The notes under the pieces were generated by a model, which saw only the letters and a list, made by a program, of their open reading frames with translations, was not told where the DNA came from and made no database searches. 64,000 nucleotides of DNA, from contig NZ_CP047226.1 in assembly GCF_009867135.1 (NCBI RefSeq), positions 62,001 through 126,000 of the forward strand, written 5' to 3'. This document shows positions 34,004 through 43,015 of this stretch, one piece after another; within the stretch, counting starts at the first letter, position 1, and the number at the start of each line of letters is the position of its first letter. This DNA is from Moraxella osloensis. GTDB taxonomy: Bacteria > Pseudomonadota > Gammaproteobacteria > Pseudomonadales > Moraxellaceae. The translations under genes were made by a program, and so were the position numbers.

Positions 34004-35665
34004 TTACATATTTGGGTAGTTTGGGCCACCACCGCCTTCTGGCGTAACCCACGTGATGTTTTGTGAGGGGTCTTTGATATCACAAGTTTTACAGTGCACA
34101 CAGTTTTGTGAGTTGATTACAAATTTTGCGCCGCTGTCACTTTGTACCACTTCATATACCCCTGCTGGGCAATAACGCTGTGCTGGCTCAGCAAAGATTT
34201 TGAGGTTACGCTTAATTGGCACCTCTGGATCGGTTAATTTTAGGTGACAAGGTTGATCTTCAGCATGGTTGGTATTGGAGATAAACACAGAAGATAATTT
34301 ATCAAAGGTCAGCTTACCATCGGGCTTTGGATACTCAGGGATATAAGCGTGGTCTGCGCGCTCAAGCACATCGTAGTCTGGCATTCTGTCACGAATAGTC
34401 AGTGGCATTTTACCCTTAAATATATTTTGCTCTAGGAAGTTGAACGCACCGCCCATCCAGATACCCATGCGGTGCATCGCATTTGCGAAGTTACGCGCTT
34501 GGTACATGTCATTGTAGAGCCAGGAGGCTTTGAATTTTTGTTCATAGGTTGGTACTTCGTCATGTTGACGACCGGCAGCAATCGCTTCATACACGGCTTC
34601 AGCGGCTAACATACCTGATTTGATGGCGGTATGAGTCCCTTTGATTTTTGCTGGGTTTAGGAAACCTGCATCGTCACCTACTAATACACCACCGGCAAAA
34701 TACAGTTTTGGTAATGAGTTTAAACCGCCTTTGGTCAAGGCACGCGCACCGTAAGATAAGCGTTTACCGCCTTCTAAAATATTGCGAATGAGCGGGTGGG
34801 TTTTTAGACGTTGTAACTCATCAAATGGCGATAGGTAAGGGTTGTGATAAGACAAGTCAATCACCATACCAAATGACACTTGGTTGTTTTCATCAAAGTA
34901 TAACCACCAACCACCGTTACTATGCGTCTCGTTAAGCGGCCAACCTGAACCATGCAGCACCATGCCTTCTTGGTGTTTGGCAGGGTCAATTTCCCAAAGC
35001 TCTTTTAAGCCAATCCCGTAGTGCTGTGGGTCTTTGCCTTCTGATAGGTTAAAACGGCTAATTAAGCGTTTACCTAAGTGACCACGGCAACCTTCAGCAA
35101 AAATGGTGTATTTTGCCAGTAGCTCATAGCCTGGCTCATAGCCTGATTTTGGTTGACCTTCGGCATTAACGCCCATGTCACCCGTCAATACACCACGAAC
35201 AGAACCATCTTCGTTGTAAAGAATTTCAGAAGCAGAAAAACCTGGGAACATCATCACTTCAAGCTCTTCGGCTTGGGTGGCTAACCAACGTACAAGGTTA
35301 CCCAATGAGATAATATAGTTGCCATGGTTGTGCATCAAGCTTGGGACGATTTTTTCTGGCAATTCGCGGTATTTGGTCTCATTTTTGAGCATGTAGACGC
35401 GGTCACCTTTGGTTTGCACGCGAACGGGCGCACCTTTTTCTTTCCAATCAGGAATCAGTTCAGTCAGTGCATTAGGCTCCATAACCGCACCTGATAAGAT
35501 ATGGGCACCAAATTCTGACCCTTTTTCAACGATACACACGCTAAAATCAGGATTGCCAGCAGCAATGGCAAGTTGACGTAGACGAATTGCCGCAGATAGA
35601 CCTGAAGGTCCGCCACCCACGATAACTACGTCAAACTCCATTTGCTCGCGTTCGATGTCTTGCAT
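34004..35665 (-). CDS. etfD: electron transfer flavoprotein-ubiquinone oxidoreductase
   Basis: Membrane-associated flavoprotein/iron-sulfur enzyme that passes electrons from electron-transfer flavoprotein (fatty-acid and amino-acid oxidation) to ubiquinone. It has 553 residues with an N-terminal FAD Rossmann motif V-I-V-G-G-G-P-S-G-L-S-A-A, a second flavin motif G-D-D-A-G-F-L-N-P and a C-terminal [4Fe-4S] cluster site (C-P-A-G-V-Y and N-C-V-H-C-K-T-C-D-I-K-D-P). AAGGAG five bases before the ATG is strong. etfAB are not in the window. A 13-bp palindrome lies in its upstream region. Confidence 0.95.
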   Translation of the reverse strand: MQDIEREQMEFDVVIVGGGPSGLSAAIRLRQLAIAAGNPDFSVCIVEKGSEFGAHILSGAVMEPNALTELIPDWKEKGAPVRVQTKGDRVYMLKNETKYRELPEKIVPSLMHNHGNYIISLGNLVRWLATQAEELEVMMFPGFSASEILYNEDGSVRGVLTGDMGVNAEGQPKSGYEPGYELLAKYTIFAEGCRGHLGKRLISRFNLSEGKDPQHYGIGLKELWEIDPAKHQEGMVLHGSGWPLNETHSNGGWWLYFDENNQVSFGMVIDLSYHNPYLSPFDELQRLKTHPLIRNILEGGKRLSYGARALTKGGLNSLPKLYFAGGVLVGDDAGFLNPAKIKGTHTAIKSGMLAAEAVYEAIAAGRQHDEVPTYEQKFKASWLYNDMYQARNFANAMHRMGIWMGGAFNFLEQNIFKGKMPLTIRDRMPDYDVLERADHAYIPEYPKPDGKLTFDKLSSVFISNTNHAEDQPCHLKLTDPEVPIKRNLKIFAEPAQRYCPAGVYEVVQSDSGAKFVINSQNCVHCKTCDIKDPSQNITWVTPEGGGGPNYPNM

Positions 35666-36204
35666 ACAAACTCCTTAGAAAAATAAAATTCAGTGATGAC
35701 AACTTGCTTAACCTTGCGCGCATTGGGTTAAACAATGCGGTTCTTCAGCTTATATCTGACAGACTGTCAACATAAGTTACATCACGATGATTTTTGCAAG
35801 GCTAGTGATTGGGAAGGTTAGCCTTTGATTATCAGTTCATCAAATAATTGCTGGCACAGGCTGGCAATGTTATCAATGGTTTTCTTGATTTTAACATATA
35901 ATGAATCGTTATATGAATTCAGAAAAAATACTACTTAGTATAATAGATTAACCGTTTAACCACCTAATATTTTTGCAGCAGAAAATGACTGCCGGGCTTA
36001 ATTTATCGCATCCAATCTGACTTGTCTTATGCTATCTGTCACCTTTATATACAATAAATCGACACAGGTACTAACAGCGACTATTTGAAACCCAGCGTTG
36101 AATTGACTACTATGTACCACAAAGTGATGTCAACACAGCGCATCATGGCATTCATAAACCCATACAATACGCTAAATCCTAATCTAAATAAAAACTACCA
36201 TAAT
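35666..36204. promoter_or_regulatory. divergent intergenic region with a 13-bp palindrome
   Basis: About 540 bp between the ETF-QO and DUF1285 genes; no convincing gene. TGACAGACTGTCA (35757-35769) is a perfect palindrome around one base, about 95 bases upstream of the ETF-QO start, and its minus-strand reading contains TTGACA. It could be an operator overlapping a -35 element. A start for DUF1285 further upstream than 36205 (for example 36112) would shorten this region. Confidence 0.4.
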
Positions 36205-36936
36205 ATGAGCCAGAAAATGACTAATACTGATACTGTAGCGTCTAAACCCAGCTTTGATATTAATTTTGATACTAGCTTTGATATAGGCGAGCTAAGCCAA
36301 CAAATCGAGCAATCGGTCACTTCGCAAGCGGTAGCAGCCGCAAATCATCCGACACGCCAGATTCCACCGCTTGAAAAATGGCAACCCAAACTCAGCGGTA
36401 CGATGGATATGGTGGTCAAAGCCAATGGCGAGTGGTGGCATGAAGGCAGTCAAATCACTCGTCCACTACTCATTGATCTGTTTGCCAAAGTGTTGTGGTC
36501 AGAGGTTGATGATAATCACCACGTTGAGTATTTTTTAAAAACCCCTGTGGAAAAATGGCAAATCCAAGTAGAAGACGCGCCACTGCTAGTGAATCAAGTG
36601 GGCGTCATTAACGAGCAATTTGGCGACACTAGCAGACCTGTGTTGCAGTTCACCACCACGCAAGGCGATGTGGTGATTGCTGATGAGCAGCATCCGATTC
36701 GTTTGGGTCTGCCATTTACCCATGCTACCCAGCAAGATGCTGGCTTACGGCAAAAACAAGCCAGCCAGCCTTATTTATTGGTTCGGCAAAATGGTGACTC
36801 AGCGCTATACGGACTCATTCATCGCAATGTGTTTTACCATTTGATTGAACTGGGTGAGTTGGTAGAGGGCGAAGAGGGTACGTCATTGATTTTGCACAGT
36901 GGTGATAGCACTTTTACCTTGACGATGACCGCCTAA
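36205..36936 (+). CDS. DUF1285 domain-containing protein
   Basis: A 243-residue protein from the ATG at 36205. The DUF1285 core covers about residues 60-240, with L-S-G-T-M-D-M-V-V-K-A-N-G-E-W-W-H-E-G-S-Q-I-T-R, V-E-Y-F-L-K-T-P-V-E-K-W and a closing Y-L-L-V-R-Q-N-G-D-S-A-L-Y-G-L-I-H-R-N-V-F-Y. The family is widespread in proteobacteria and of unknown function; there is no signal peptide. The N-terminal 55 residues are low-complexity and variable, which makes the start uncertain (in-frame ATGs at 36112 and 36217; no good ribosome site). Transcribed alone, with murI about 190 bp downstream. Confidence 0.75.
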   Translation: MSQKMTNTDTVASKPSFDINFDTSFDIGELSQQIEQSVTSQAVAAANHPTRQIPPLEKWQPKLSGTMDMVVKANGEWWHEGSQITRPLLIDLFAKVLWSEVDDNHHVEYFLKTPVEKWQIQVEDAPLLVNQVGVINEQFGDTSRPVLQFTTTQGDVVIADEQHPIRLGLPFTHATQQDAGLRQKQASQPYLLVRQNGDSALYGLIHRNVFYHLIELGELVEGEEGTSLILHSGDSTFTLTMTA

Positions 36937-37124
36937 GTAGCCGCTTTAGTCAAATTTTGGTAGTTGTGAACCAGCGAAGTGACGAATTTGCTATCAAATT
37001 CAGCAACTGCATTTTTTTGTAGTGAGCGTCTAAAAATTGGTATAAGATAGTGGTCTATTTTATGGGTAGGCGATTATTTTGCGGTTTAAAATAGCAACAC
37101 CCTGCGAGTTGGACTGATTAGGCT

Positions 37125-37994
37125 ATGGTAGAGTTAGCAAGCGCGCCGATAGGCGTATTTGATTCTGGGTTGGGCGGATTGTCGGTATTGACCCATTTGC
37201 AGCGACGCTTGCCATTTGAACGTTATATCTATCTCGCCGATACCCTGCACGTACCCTATGGCTCACGCAGTGAAGCAGAGATTCGTGAACTTACCTTGCA
37301 GGCTGTTGACTGGCTACATTCGCAAGGCTGTAAACTTATTGTGATAGCTTGCAATAGTGCCTCTGCGCATGGATTACAGGCGGCAAGGCGGCAGTATCCT
37401 CAAGTGCCGATTGTCGGCTTAGTCCCTGCATTAAAACCTGCGGTGATGCAATCGGTCACCAAGCAAGTCGCGGTATTAGCAACCCCAGCGACCTTACACG
37501 GGTATTTACTCAATGAAGTCATTGAACAAGTCGCCAAACCGCAGCAAGTGACTGTCCACAAATATAGCTTTAACAGCCTAGTGCCTTGGGTAGAATTAGG
37601 TATGCCAAGCAATCACCTAGCCGTGACTGATTTAGATCACTTGCTAAGTGAGTTACACGCTAAAAAAGTCGACCAACTGGTACTGGGCTGTACCCATTTT
37701 CCTTTTTTTAAAGCCTATTTGGCACAGCGTATCGACGAGCTGGTGACCCACCAAGCTATGGGGCAAGTGGCATTGATTGATTCGGGGGATGCCATCGCCA
37801 AACGGGTGTATGATTTGCTTGAGCGAGCCAATCAGCTTGCCTCTCATAAAGAGCGACCACGGTTACAGTTTTATGCCACCGCTAACTTACCCACTACTGA
37901 GCAGGCGGCAACGCGTTTGTTGCAGCGGTTTTTGCCAGAGTTGGGGATTGATTTTTTTACCTTGTGTGTGACTCAACATCGTGCAGTGAATTGA
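37125..37994 (+). CDS. murI: glutamate racemase
   Basis: Cofactor-independent racemase that makes D-glutamate for peptidoglycan. It has 289 residues with F-D-S-G-L-G-G-L-S near the start, the first catalytic cysteine C76 in I-A-C-N-S-A-S and the second C189 in V-L-G-C-T-H-F-P, plus L-A-D-T-L-H-V-P-Y-G-S-R-S (the usual Tyr-Gly-x-Arg/Lys substrate loop). The length is slightly longer than usual through the C-terminal tail. No good Shine-Dalgarno lies before the ATG at 37125 (AGGCTATGG only). Confidence 0.93.
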   Translation: MVELASAPIGVFDSGLGGLSVLTHLQRRLPFERYIYLADTLHVPYGSRSEAEIRELTLQAVDWLHSQGCKLIVIACNSASAHGLQAARRQYPQVPIVGLVPALKPAVMQSVTKQVAVLATPATLHGYLLNEVIEQVAKPQQVTVHKYSFNSLVPWVELGMPSNHLAVTDLDHLLSELHAKKVDQLVLGCTHFPFFKAYLAQRIDELVTHQAMGQVALIDSGDAIAKRVYDLLERANQLASHKERPRLQFYATANLPTTEQAATRLLQRFLPELGIDFFTLCVTQHRAVN

Positions 37995-38121
37995 GCTTGT
38001 TGGTTAGTCAGCATGGCTTTTACCCTTTTAGCTTTTAACGGTTTAACTTTTAACGATTCAGCTTTTAACCCTTTACTTTTTTGATTAATTGCGTTCATTA
38101 GAGCGTTATGGAGAAGATAGC

Positions 38122-39129
38122 ATGTCTCAAAAGAAACGTTATCATATTCATATCTCTTTGGTGAGAAATGAAAATGTCAACTTAGAGAACGCGCTAGAGT
38201 ATGCGCTATCGACAGATTATTTTTTGACTTGGGATTTGCTTGCGACCCATACCAATTTTGTTGAATACAGCCGCCAACAAATCGACCAATGTGATTATAT
38301 GATTTTTATTTTGGGCAATGATTACGGTCATTTAAGCCTATCAGGTGTCAGTTATCTGCACTTATCTTATATCTATGCGTCTTCAAAACGGGTGCCGATG
38401 ATTGCGTTGGTCAATACCCAACCAAGCCAACATGAGCTATTACGTCAACGGTTGGATCTGTTTAATTTAGTGATTAAAGAGCAAGGTTCGCGGGCCATTT
38501 ACTTCGATCAGACCCATGACGGCGTGCCCGACTGTGTGCGAATGCTTGAGGAAATCAAAGACGAGTTTCCGCGGTCAGGTTGGGTCAAAGACACCCATCC
38601 ATTGAGGGCGCTACCGACAGACGCTAGTGGCGATTTGAAGTCGGTGTTTGTCTCGGATAGATTTCATATCCGTAATAGCGTGCAACCCGCCTTAACTGCC
38701 AGTAGTCTAGAGCGCGATCAAAAGCCGCCTGAAGCTGAAGCCAGACCGACCCAAGTCACGCCAAAAGCGCTCAATGAAGCGTTATTGGTCAACTACACCG
38801 CACACGCGTTTGAAGGCGGCAACTTGCGAGAAATCAGCGCGGCTTATACATTTAGCTGGGGCAATATTGTGCAAATGCTACAAGCACTACCGCAGCCGTT
38901 TACCAGTAATATGATGTTGACCCAAATTAATGATGCCCTCAAAGATGCTGCGATGACAGAGGCGCTCAAAATCTCACCCAAAATCCATGCCGTCTCTCGC
39001 TGTCAAATCAGTAATATCGATTATCAATGGATCAAAAGCCAACTGGTGAAAAAACAATGGTTGGTCTCGGTCAAAGAAGAACGAAGTATCCGCGAGCTGT
39101 GGCAGATTAACATCATTGTACAAGCTTAA
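38122..39129 (+). CDS. DUF4062-like N-terminal domain protein
   Basis: A 335-residue cytoplasmic protein. The first ~130 residues look like DUF4062 (an alpha/beta sandwich related to TIR/nucleoside-deoxyribosyltransferase folds): Q-I-D-Q-C-D-Y-M-I-F-I-L-G-N-D-Y-G-H-L, then S-Y-L-H-L-S-Y-I-Y-A-S-S-K-R-V-P-M-I-A-L-V. A low-complexity linker (about 165-215) and a helical C-terminal domain follow. GGAGAA seven bases upstream fixes the ATG at 38122. DUF4062 proteins are sometimes linked to signalling or defence, but no partner adjoins; murI is upstream. Function unknown. Confidence 0.6.
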   Translation: MSQKKRYHIHISLVRNENVNLENALEYALSTDYFLTWDLLATHTNFVEYSRQQIDQCDYMIFILGNDYGHLSLSGVSYLHLSYIYASSKRVPMIALVNTQPSQHELLRQRLDLFNLVIKEQGSRAIYFDQTHDGVPDCVRMLEEIKDEFPRSGWVKDTHPLRALPTDASGDLKSVFVSDRFHIRNSVQPALTASSLERDQKPPEAEARPTQVTPKALNEALLVNYTAHAFEGGNLREISAAYTFSWGNIVQMLQALPQPFTSNMMLTQINDALKDAAMTEALKISPKIHAVSRCQISNIDYQWIKSQLVKKQWLVSVKEERSIRELWQINIIVQA

Positions 39130-39257
39130 TCTGTCGTTTTTAACACGCCTTTTTTAGTGTTTTATCCAAGTATTTTATATCAGCTTTGACCAAGCCATGA
39201 TTTACTCATGTCATGATAATGTTATACAGACCTGCTAACTAGTGTCACATTTGTTTA

Positions 39258-39267
39258 TGCTATGATA
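39258..39267 (+). promoter_or_regulatory. candidate extended -10 promoter
   Basis: T-G-C-TATGATAA begins at 39258, 60 bases before the ATG at 39318, the same extended -10 form as upstream of pepA and the first FKBP gene. Confidence 0.45.
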
Positions 39268-39317
39268 ATCTGACAACACATATAACGATAACATTGAGAA
39301 TAAAAAAAGGAGAAAAT

Positions 39318-39578
39318 ATGAGCAATCATGTGACCCAACAAGCAGACGATCTTGAAAACAACATCAACCAACTTGAAGACACCATGCACGAAGCCCAGCA
39401 GTTTCACACCCTTGAAGAGCAAGTCGAAGATATGAAACGCCGTGGCATCAACCCACGCGATAACTTCAAAAAATGGGATGAAGACGAAGAAGATAATTGG
39501 GGCAGCAATTCAAAAGGCGAAGTCAAACCGATCCAAATGGATGATGGTGAAGAGCCCACCCCGCCACCTTTTGTATAA
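39318..39578 (+). CDS. small acidic hypothetical protein
   Basis: An 86-residue, strongly acidic, soluble protein with no recognised family. The N-terminal half is a likely coiled coil (D-D-L-E-N-N-I-N-Q-L-E-D-T-M-H-E-A-Q-Q). It continues with D-M-K-R-R-G-I-N-P-R-D-N-F-K-K-W-D-E-D-E-E-D-N-W and ends in P-T-P-P-P-F-V. AAAGGAG six bases before the ATG, a promoter-like element upstream and a strong terminator 46 bases downstream mark it as a real, single-gene transcript, probably well expressed. Confidence 0.7.
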   Translation: MSNHVTQQADDLENNINQLEDTMHEAQQFHTLEEQVEDMKRRGINPRDNFKKWDEDEEDNWGSNSKGEVKPIQMDDGEEPTPPPFV

Positions 39579-39623
39579 AGTTGTCTAATGCGCAGATATT
39601 AACGAAACCGTGTCACTATCAAC

Positions 39624-39657
39624 AAAAAACCCTTAATCTCAGCATTAAGGGTTTTTT
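39624..39657. terminator. bidirectional intrinsic terminator
   Basis: AAAAAACCCTTAAT-ctcagc-ATTAAGGGTTTTTT, 14 perfect pairs, between the small acidic protein and the convergent lytic transglycosylase gene. Confidence 0.9.
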
Positions 39658-39723
39658 ATTGAGTAATGAGAAATTTATGAACACTTTAAATGACTAACGC
39701 TTAAATCACTAAGGTTTCAATGA

Positions 39724-41121
39724 CTAGGGCGTTGTTACCCCACCTTGCCCATTGTCGATACGATAGTAACTCGTGCGACCATTGGCATCGCGTACCACTT
39801 TAGTCGGCGTGTTAGTCGGCGTGACAATCACCGTTGAATTCGGTACAGACTGGTATCGAACGGGCGTTTGGGTTGGGTATTGGTTTGGGTACTGAGCATT
39901 GCCTGTTGGCTGAGTCATTAGCATACGGTAGAGTTTCATACCCGCACGACCATCAGGGTTGACACCTTGCTGACGCTGAAAATCTTGAATCGCATAGCGC
40001 GTTTTATCGCCAATCATGCCATCAGCTTGACCAATATCATACCCACGATTAAGCAGTGCTTGCTGAATTTCACGGGCTTGACGGCGACTAATACCGGCAT
40101 CATCCGTTGGCCAAGGTGTGACAAAGCCGACATTGCTAGTACGGTTTTGGCTAATCATATCGGACAAATGCGCAATCGCTAGCGCGTAGTTCTCTGACGC
40201 ATTATAACTATAAAACGCATCGAAGTTTTTACCTACTAAGAACGCAGGGCCTTTGCTACCTGCAGGTAATAGCAAACCTGCACTATCAAGGCTAGAGGGT
40301 AGGGGCTGACCATTGGCAAGAGTCAGACCTTGACTGCGCCAGTAGCTCATCGGTTTTTTGGCCTTGCGGTTGCTATCTGCCCAAAACCCTGCAGGCAACT
40401 TGACCTCAAATCCCCAAGGTTCGCCCGTGCGATAACCTGCTTTATCCAAGAAATTGGCCGTTGACGCGAGCGCATCAGCTTGGCTGTTGACCAAATCTTT
40501 ACGTCCATCACCATCAAAATCTTGCGCCAAGCGTAAGAAGGTACTTGGCATAAACTGGGTTTGCCCAAACGCGCCTGCCCATGAGCCAGTCATATCATCA
40601 CGGCGGATATCACCATTTTGCAAGATACGCAGCGCATTGGCGTATTCCGTGCGAAAGTACGACTGACGACGGTCAAAGCAAGATAAGGTCGCTAATGACT
40701 GGATTAAGTCTTTTTTACCCAGCTGCTTACCAAAGTTCGACTCTACCCCCCAGACGCCAAGTACATCCGTTCCTTTCACGCCATAGCGCTGCTCGATGCG
40801 GTTTAGCGTGCTTTGCAGTTGGTTTTTGGCATTGATACCGTCTTGCACACGTTCTTCATCGACCAGACCAGAGAGATAGTCCCACACTTCTTTTTGAAAC
40901 TCAGGTTGATAGTTGAGCGAGACAATCACACTAGGGTCAGGCTCAGTTGGGCGATATTGTTCTAAAGTGCTGGCTACACCGCTAAAGGTGCTGCTGTTTT
41001 TGAGATTGGATAAACACTGTTGAAACTGGGCATTGCTAAGATTAGGCGGTGTCGGTGCGGCATTGGCTTGGCTAATCATCGCCACGCCTGCCAGCGCCAT
41101 AAAAATCGGAAGTAAACGCAT
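39724..41121 (-). CDS. MltB-family lytic murein transglycosylase with PG-binding domain
   Basis: Periplasmic enzyme that cleaves peptidoglycan to 1,6-anhydro-muropeptides. From the ATG at 41121 it has 465 residues with a signal peptide (M-R-L-L-P-I-F-M-A-L-A-G-V-A-M-I-S-Q-A-N-A). The SLT_2 catalytic domain has the active glutamate E127 in G-V-W-G-V-E-S-N-F-G. A peptidoglycan-binding type 1 domain lies near 340-400 (I-G-D-K-T-R-Y-A-I-Q-D-F-Q-R-Q-Q-G), followed by a Pro/Thr-rich tail ending in G-R-T-S-Y-Y-R-I-D. There is no lipobox, so it resembles soluble MltB-like enzymes. Confidence 0.88.
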   Translation of the reverse strand: MRLLPIFMALAGVAMISQANAAPTPPNLSNAQFQQCLSNLKNSSTFSGVASTLEQYRPTEPDPSVIVSLNYQPEFQKEVWDYLSGLVDEERVQDGINAKNQLQSTLNRIEQRYGVKGTDVLGVWGVESNFGKQLGKKDLIQSLATLSCFDRRQSYFRTEYANALRILQNGDIRRDDMTGSWAGAFGQTQFMPSTFLRLAQDFDGDGRKDLVNSQADALASTANFLDKAGYRTGEPWGFEVKLPAGFWADSNRKAKKPMSYWRSQGLTLANGQPLPSSLDSAGLLLPAGSKGPAFLVGKNFDAFYSYNASENYALAIAHLSDMISQNRTSNVGFVTPWPTDDAGISRRQAREIQQALLNRGYDIGQADGMIGDKTRYAIQDFQRQQGVNPDGRAGMKLYRMLMTQPTGNAQYPNQYPTQTPVRYQSVPNSTVIVTPTNTPTKVVRDANGRTSYYRIDNGQGGVTTP

Positions 41122-41351
41122 AACAAACCTTGAATAGTGACAGATAAAAACATCAACAAACGGGGTGAATTTTGACTCATTCAAGGGTATAAAAAAAGCT
41201 TGCTTAGTGAAAGGAGTAAATGCATTTAATTACATTTTTTCACATTGGGTGATAAAGCGTTAATTTTTGCACTGTTGTGGTAAGTGCAATTATTTAACGC
41301 GAAAAAATTGAGCATTAACGCGGTAAAGCCCAATTTTGGAAGAATTAATAA

Positions 41352-41384
41352 GTATCAATAAGGTATCAATAAGGTATCAATAAA
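41352..41384. repeat. three tandem copies of an 11-bp unit
   Basis: GTATCAATAAG repeated at 41352-41362 and 41363-41373 with a third copy (GTATCAATAAA) to 41384, in the spacer just after the msrA stop. AT-rich microsatellite-like tract; no function visible. Confidence 0.8.
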
Positions 41385-41397
41385 ATCACGATACGCG

Positions 41398-41928
41398 TTA
41401 TTGTTCAATCATAAAACCGCTAAAATATTGTTTAAGCTTGGCAAGCTTGGGCGGAATCACAAAGTTGCAATAGCTTTGGGTCGGGTTGTTGGCATAATAA
41501 TCTTGGTGGTAGTCCTCGGCAACGAAAAACTGCGCAGCAGGATGCACTTCGGTCACCACCTTGATGCCCTGCTCATCACGAAGCTCACCAATCACACGGT
41601 CAATGGTCGGTTTTTGCTGCGCTTCATCGGTGTAAAACACCACAGAGGCATATTGTCTGCCGACATCATTACCTTGACGGTCTTGTGTCGTTGGATCATG
41701 GGTGGCAAAGAAAATATCCAATACCGTCTCAAGTGGAATGATGGTCTCATCAAAATCGACTTTAATCACTTCCACATGACCGGTATCGCCGCCACAGACG
41801 GCTTTGTAGTTGGCGCTTACTTCATCACCGCCCATATAGCCTGAGGTGACATCGGTCACGCCTTTGACATGGCTAAATACTGATTCGGTACACCAAAAAC
41901 AGCCACCGCCTAAAATAATCGTTTGCAT
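41398..41928 (-). CDS. msrA: peptide-methionine (S)-S-oxide reductase MsrA
   Basis: Repairs oxidised methionine (S-sulfoxide) in proteins using thioredoxin. The 176 residues open with the MsrA active site G-G-G-C-F-W-C (C10 nucleophile) and keep G-Y-M-G-G, Y-x-x-V-C-G-G-D-T-G-H-V-E-V and the D-P-T-T-Q-D-R-Q-G-N-D-V-G-x-Q-Y-A-S block. The length is that of the short, single-domain, cytosolic form. The recycling cysteines near the C-terminus are reduced (one C near residue 160), so one-step recycling is possible. Confidence 0.95.
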   Translation of the reverse strand: MQTIILGGGCFWCTESVFSHVKGVTDVTSGYMGGDEVSANYKAVCGGDTGHVEVIKVDFDETIIPLETVLDIFFATHDPTTQDRQGNDVGRQYASVVFYTDEAQQKPTIDRVIGELRDEQGIKVVTEVHPAAQFFVAEDYHQDYYANNPTQSYCNFVIPPKLAKLKQYFSGFMIEQ

Positions 41929-42193
41929 AATAGTACCTTTTTATGGTTATCTCATTGGTTTGATATAAGGGTTAAAATAAATTATTAAAAGTAGAACGGG
42001 TGAAAATGTTAGAATAGCAAAGTTTACTCGTCATTCAAGTTAGGCAATGTAAACCAAGTTTCCGCTATCTAAAAACCTGCCAGTTTAAGCGTTTGTTAAG
42101 CGTTCCTTAAGCGTTTCATTGTTGAAGCGATGATAAAACTGTCAGCGATACTAATTCTTAGTAACGCTCAATCAGCCATAGTGAGTCAGCCGC

Positions 42194-42967
42194 ATGAGTC
42201 AGCCCCAAGCCAAACCACTCCTCGATACTTTATTTACCACGCCGCTAGATGCCAATGCGCGGTTTAGCTTTGATGAGCAAGTGGTGGCTTGTTTTCCCGA
42301 TATGATTCGCCGTAGTGTGCCTGGGTATGGGCAGATGCTCGCCATGTTGCCGATTTTTGCCAAACGCCATTGCCAGTTTCGCCAAACCAATAGCGACGGC
42401 AATAAAGTCAGCCGCGTCTATGATTTGGGCTGCTCACTCGGGGCGGTGAGTTTTGCGCTCGCAGGCGAGTTTGCGCCGCAAGATCTGCAAATCAAAGCCA
42501 TTGATATCTCAGAGCCGATGATCGCCAAAGCGCAAAGTGTACTAATGCAGCATTATCCTGAGCATGATATCGAGCTGATTTGCGCTGATGTGTGTGGGGT
42601 GGCGTTTGAGCGGTGCGATATGATTGTGCTCAATTTAACCTTGCAGTTTTTATCCCCTGACAAGCGCGAGCAGTTACTCAAACGCTGTTATGATGCGTTG
42701 GCTGAAGGCGGTATTATGATTTTGACCGAAAAAACCCATTTGCTCGATGAAGCGGACGATGCCTGGCGTGTTGAGCGGTATTATGATTTTAAACGCGCCA
42801 ATGGCTATAGTGAGATGGAAATCAGTGGTAAACGCAATGCGCTGGAGAATGTACTTATCACCGATACCCTCGATTTTCATCATCAGCGTCTAGCAACGGT
42901 GGGGTTTGACCGCCATTTGACGTGGTTTCAGTTTTTAAACTTCGCGTCGATTATTGCGTTTAAGTAA
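42194..42967 (+). CDS. cmoA: carboxy-S-adenosyl-L-methionine synthase CmoA
   Basis: Converts SAM and prephenate to carboxy-SAM, the cofactor used by CmoB for tRNA wobble uridine modification. It has 257 residues with a Rossmann methyltransferase fold: [12 protein letters not shown] (motif I), I-D-I-S-E-P-M-I (motif II) and [30 protein letters not shown] is the CmoA N-terminal signature. cmoB follows 48 bases later, the usual pair. Confidence 0.95.
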   Translation: MSQPQAKPLLDTLFTTPLDANARFSFDEQVVACFPDMIRRSVPGYGQMLAMLPIFAKRHCQFRQTNSDGNKVSRVYDLGCSLGAVSFALAGEFAPQDLQIKAIDISEPMIAKAQSVLMQHYPEHDIELICADVCGVAFERCDMIVLNLTLQFLSPDKREQLLKRCYDALAEGGIMILTEKTHLLDEADDAWRVERYYDFKRANGYSEMEISGKRNALENVLITDTLDFHHQRLATVGFDRHLTWFQFLNFASIIAFK

Positions 42968-43015
42968 TGATTGCCCTTAAACAATGAAAACCTGTCAATC
43001 CTAAAAGAGTCCACC

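Noticed and set aside
41352-41384. CRISPR-like repeats after msrA
   Set aside because: The 11-bp units are contiguous with no spacers; a simple tandem repeat.
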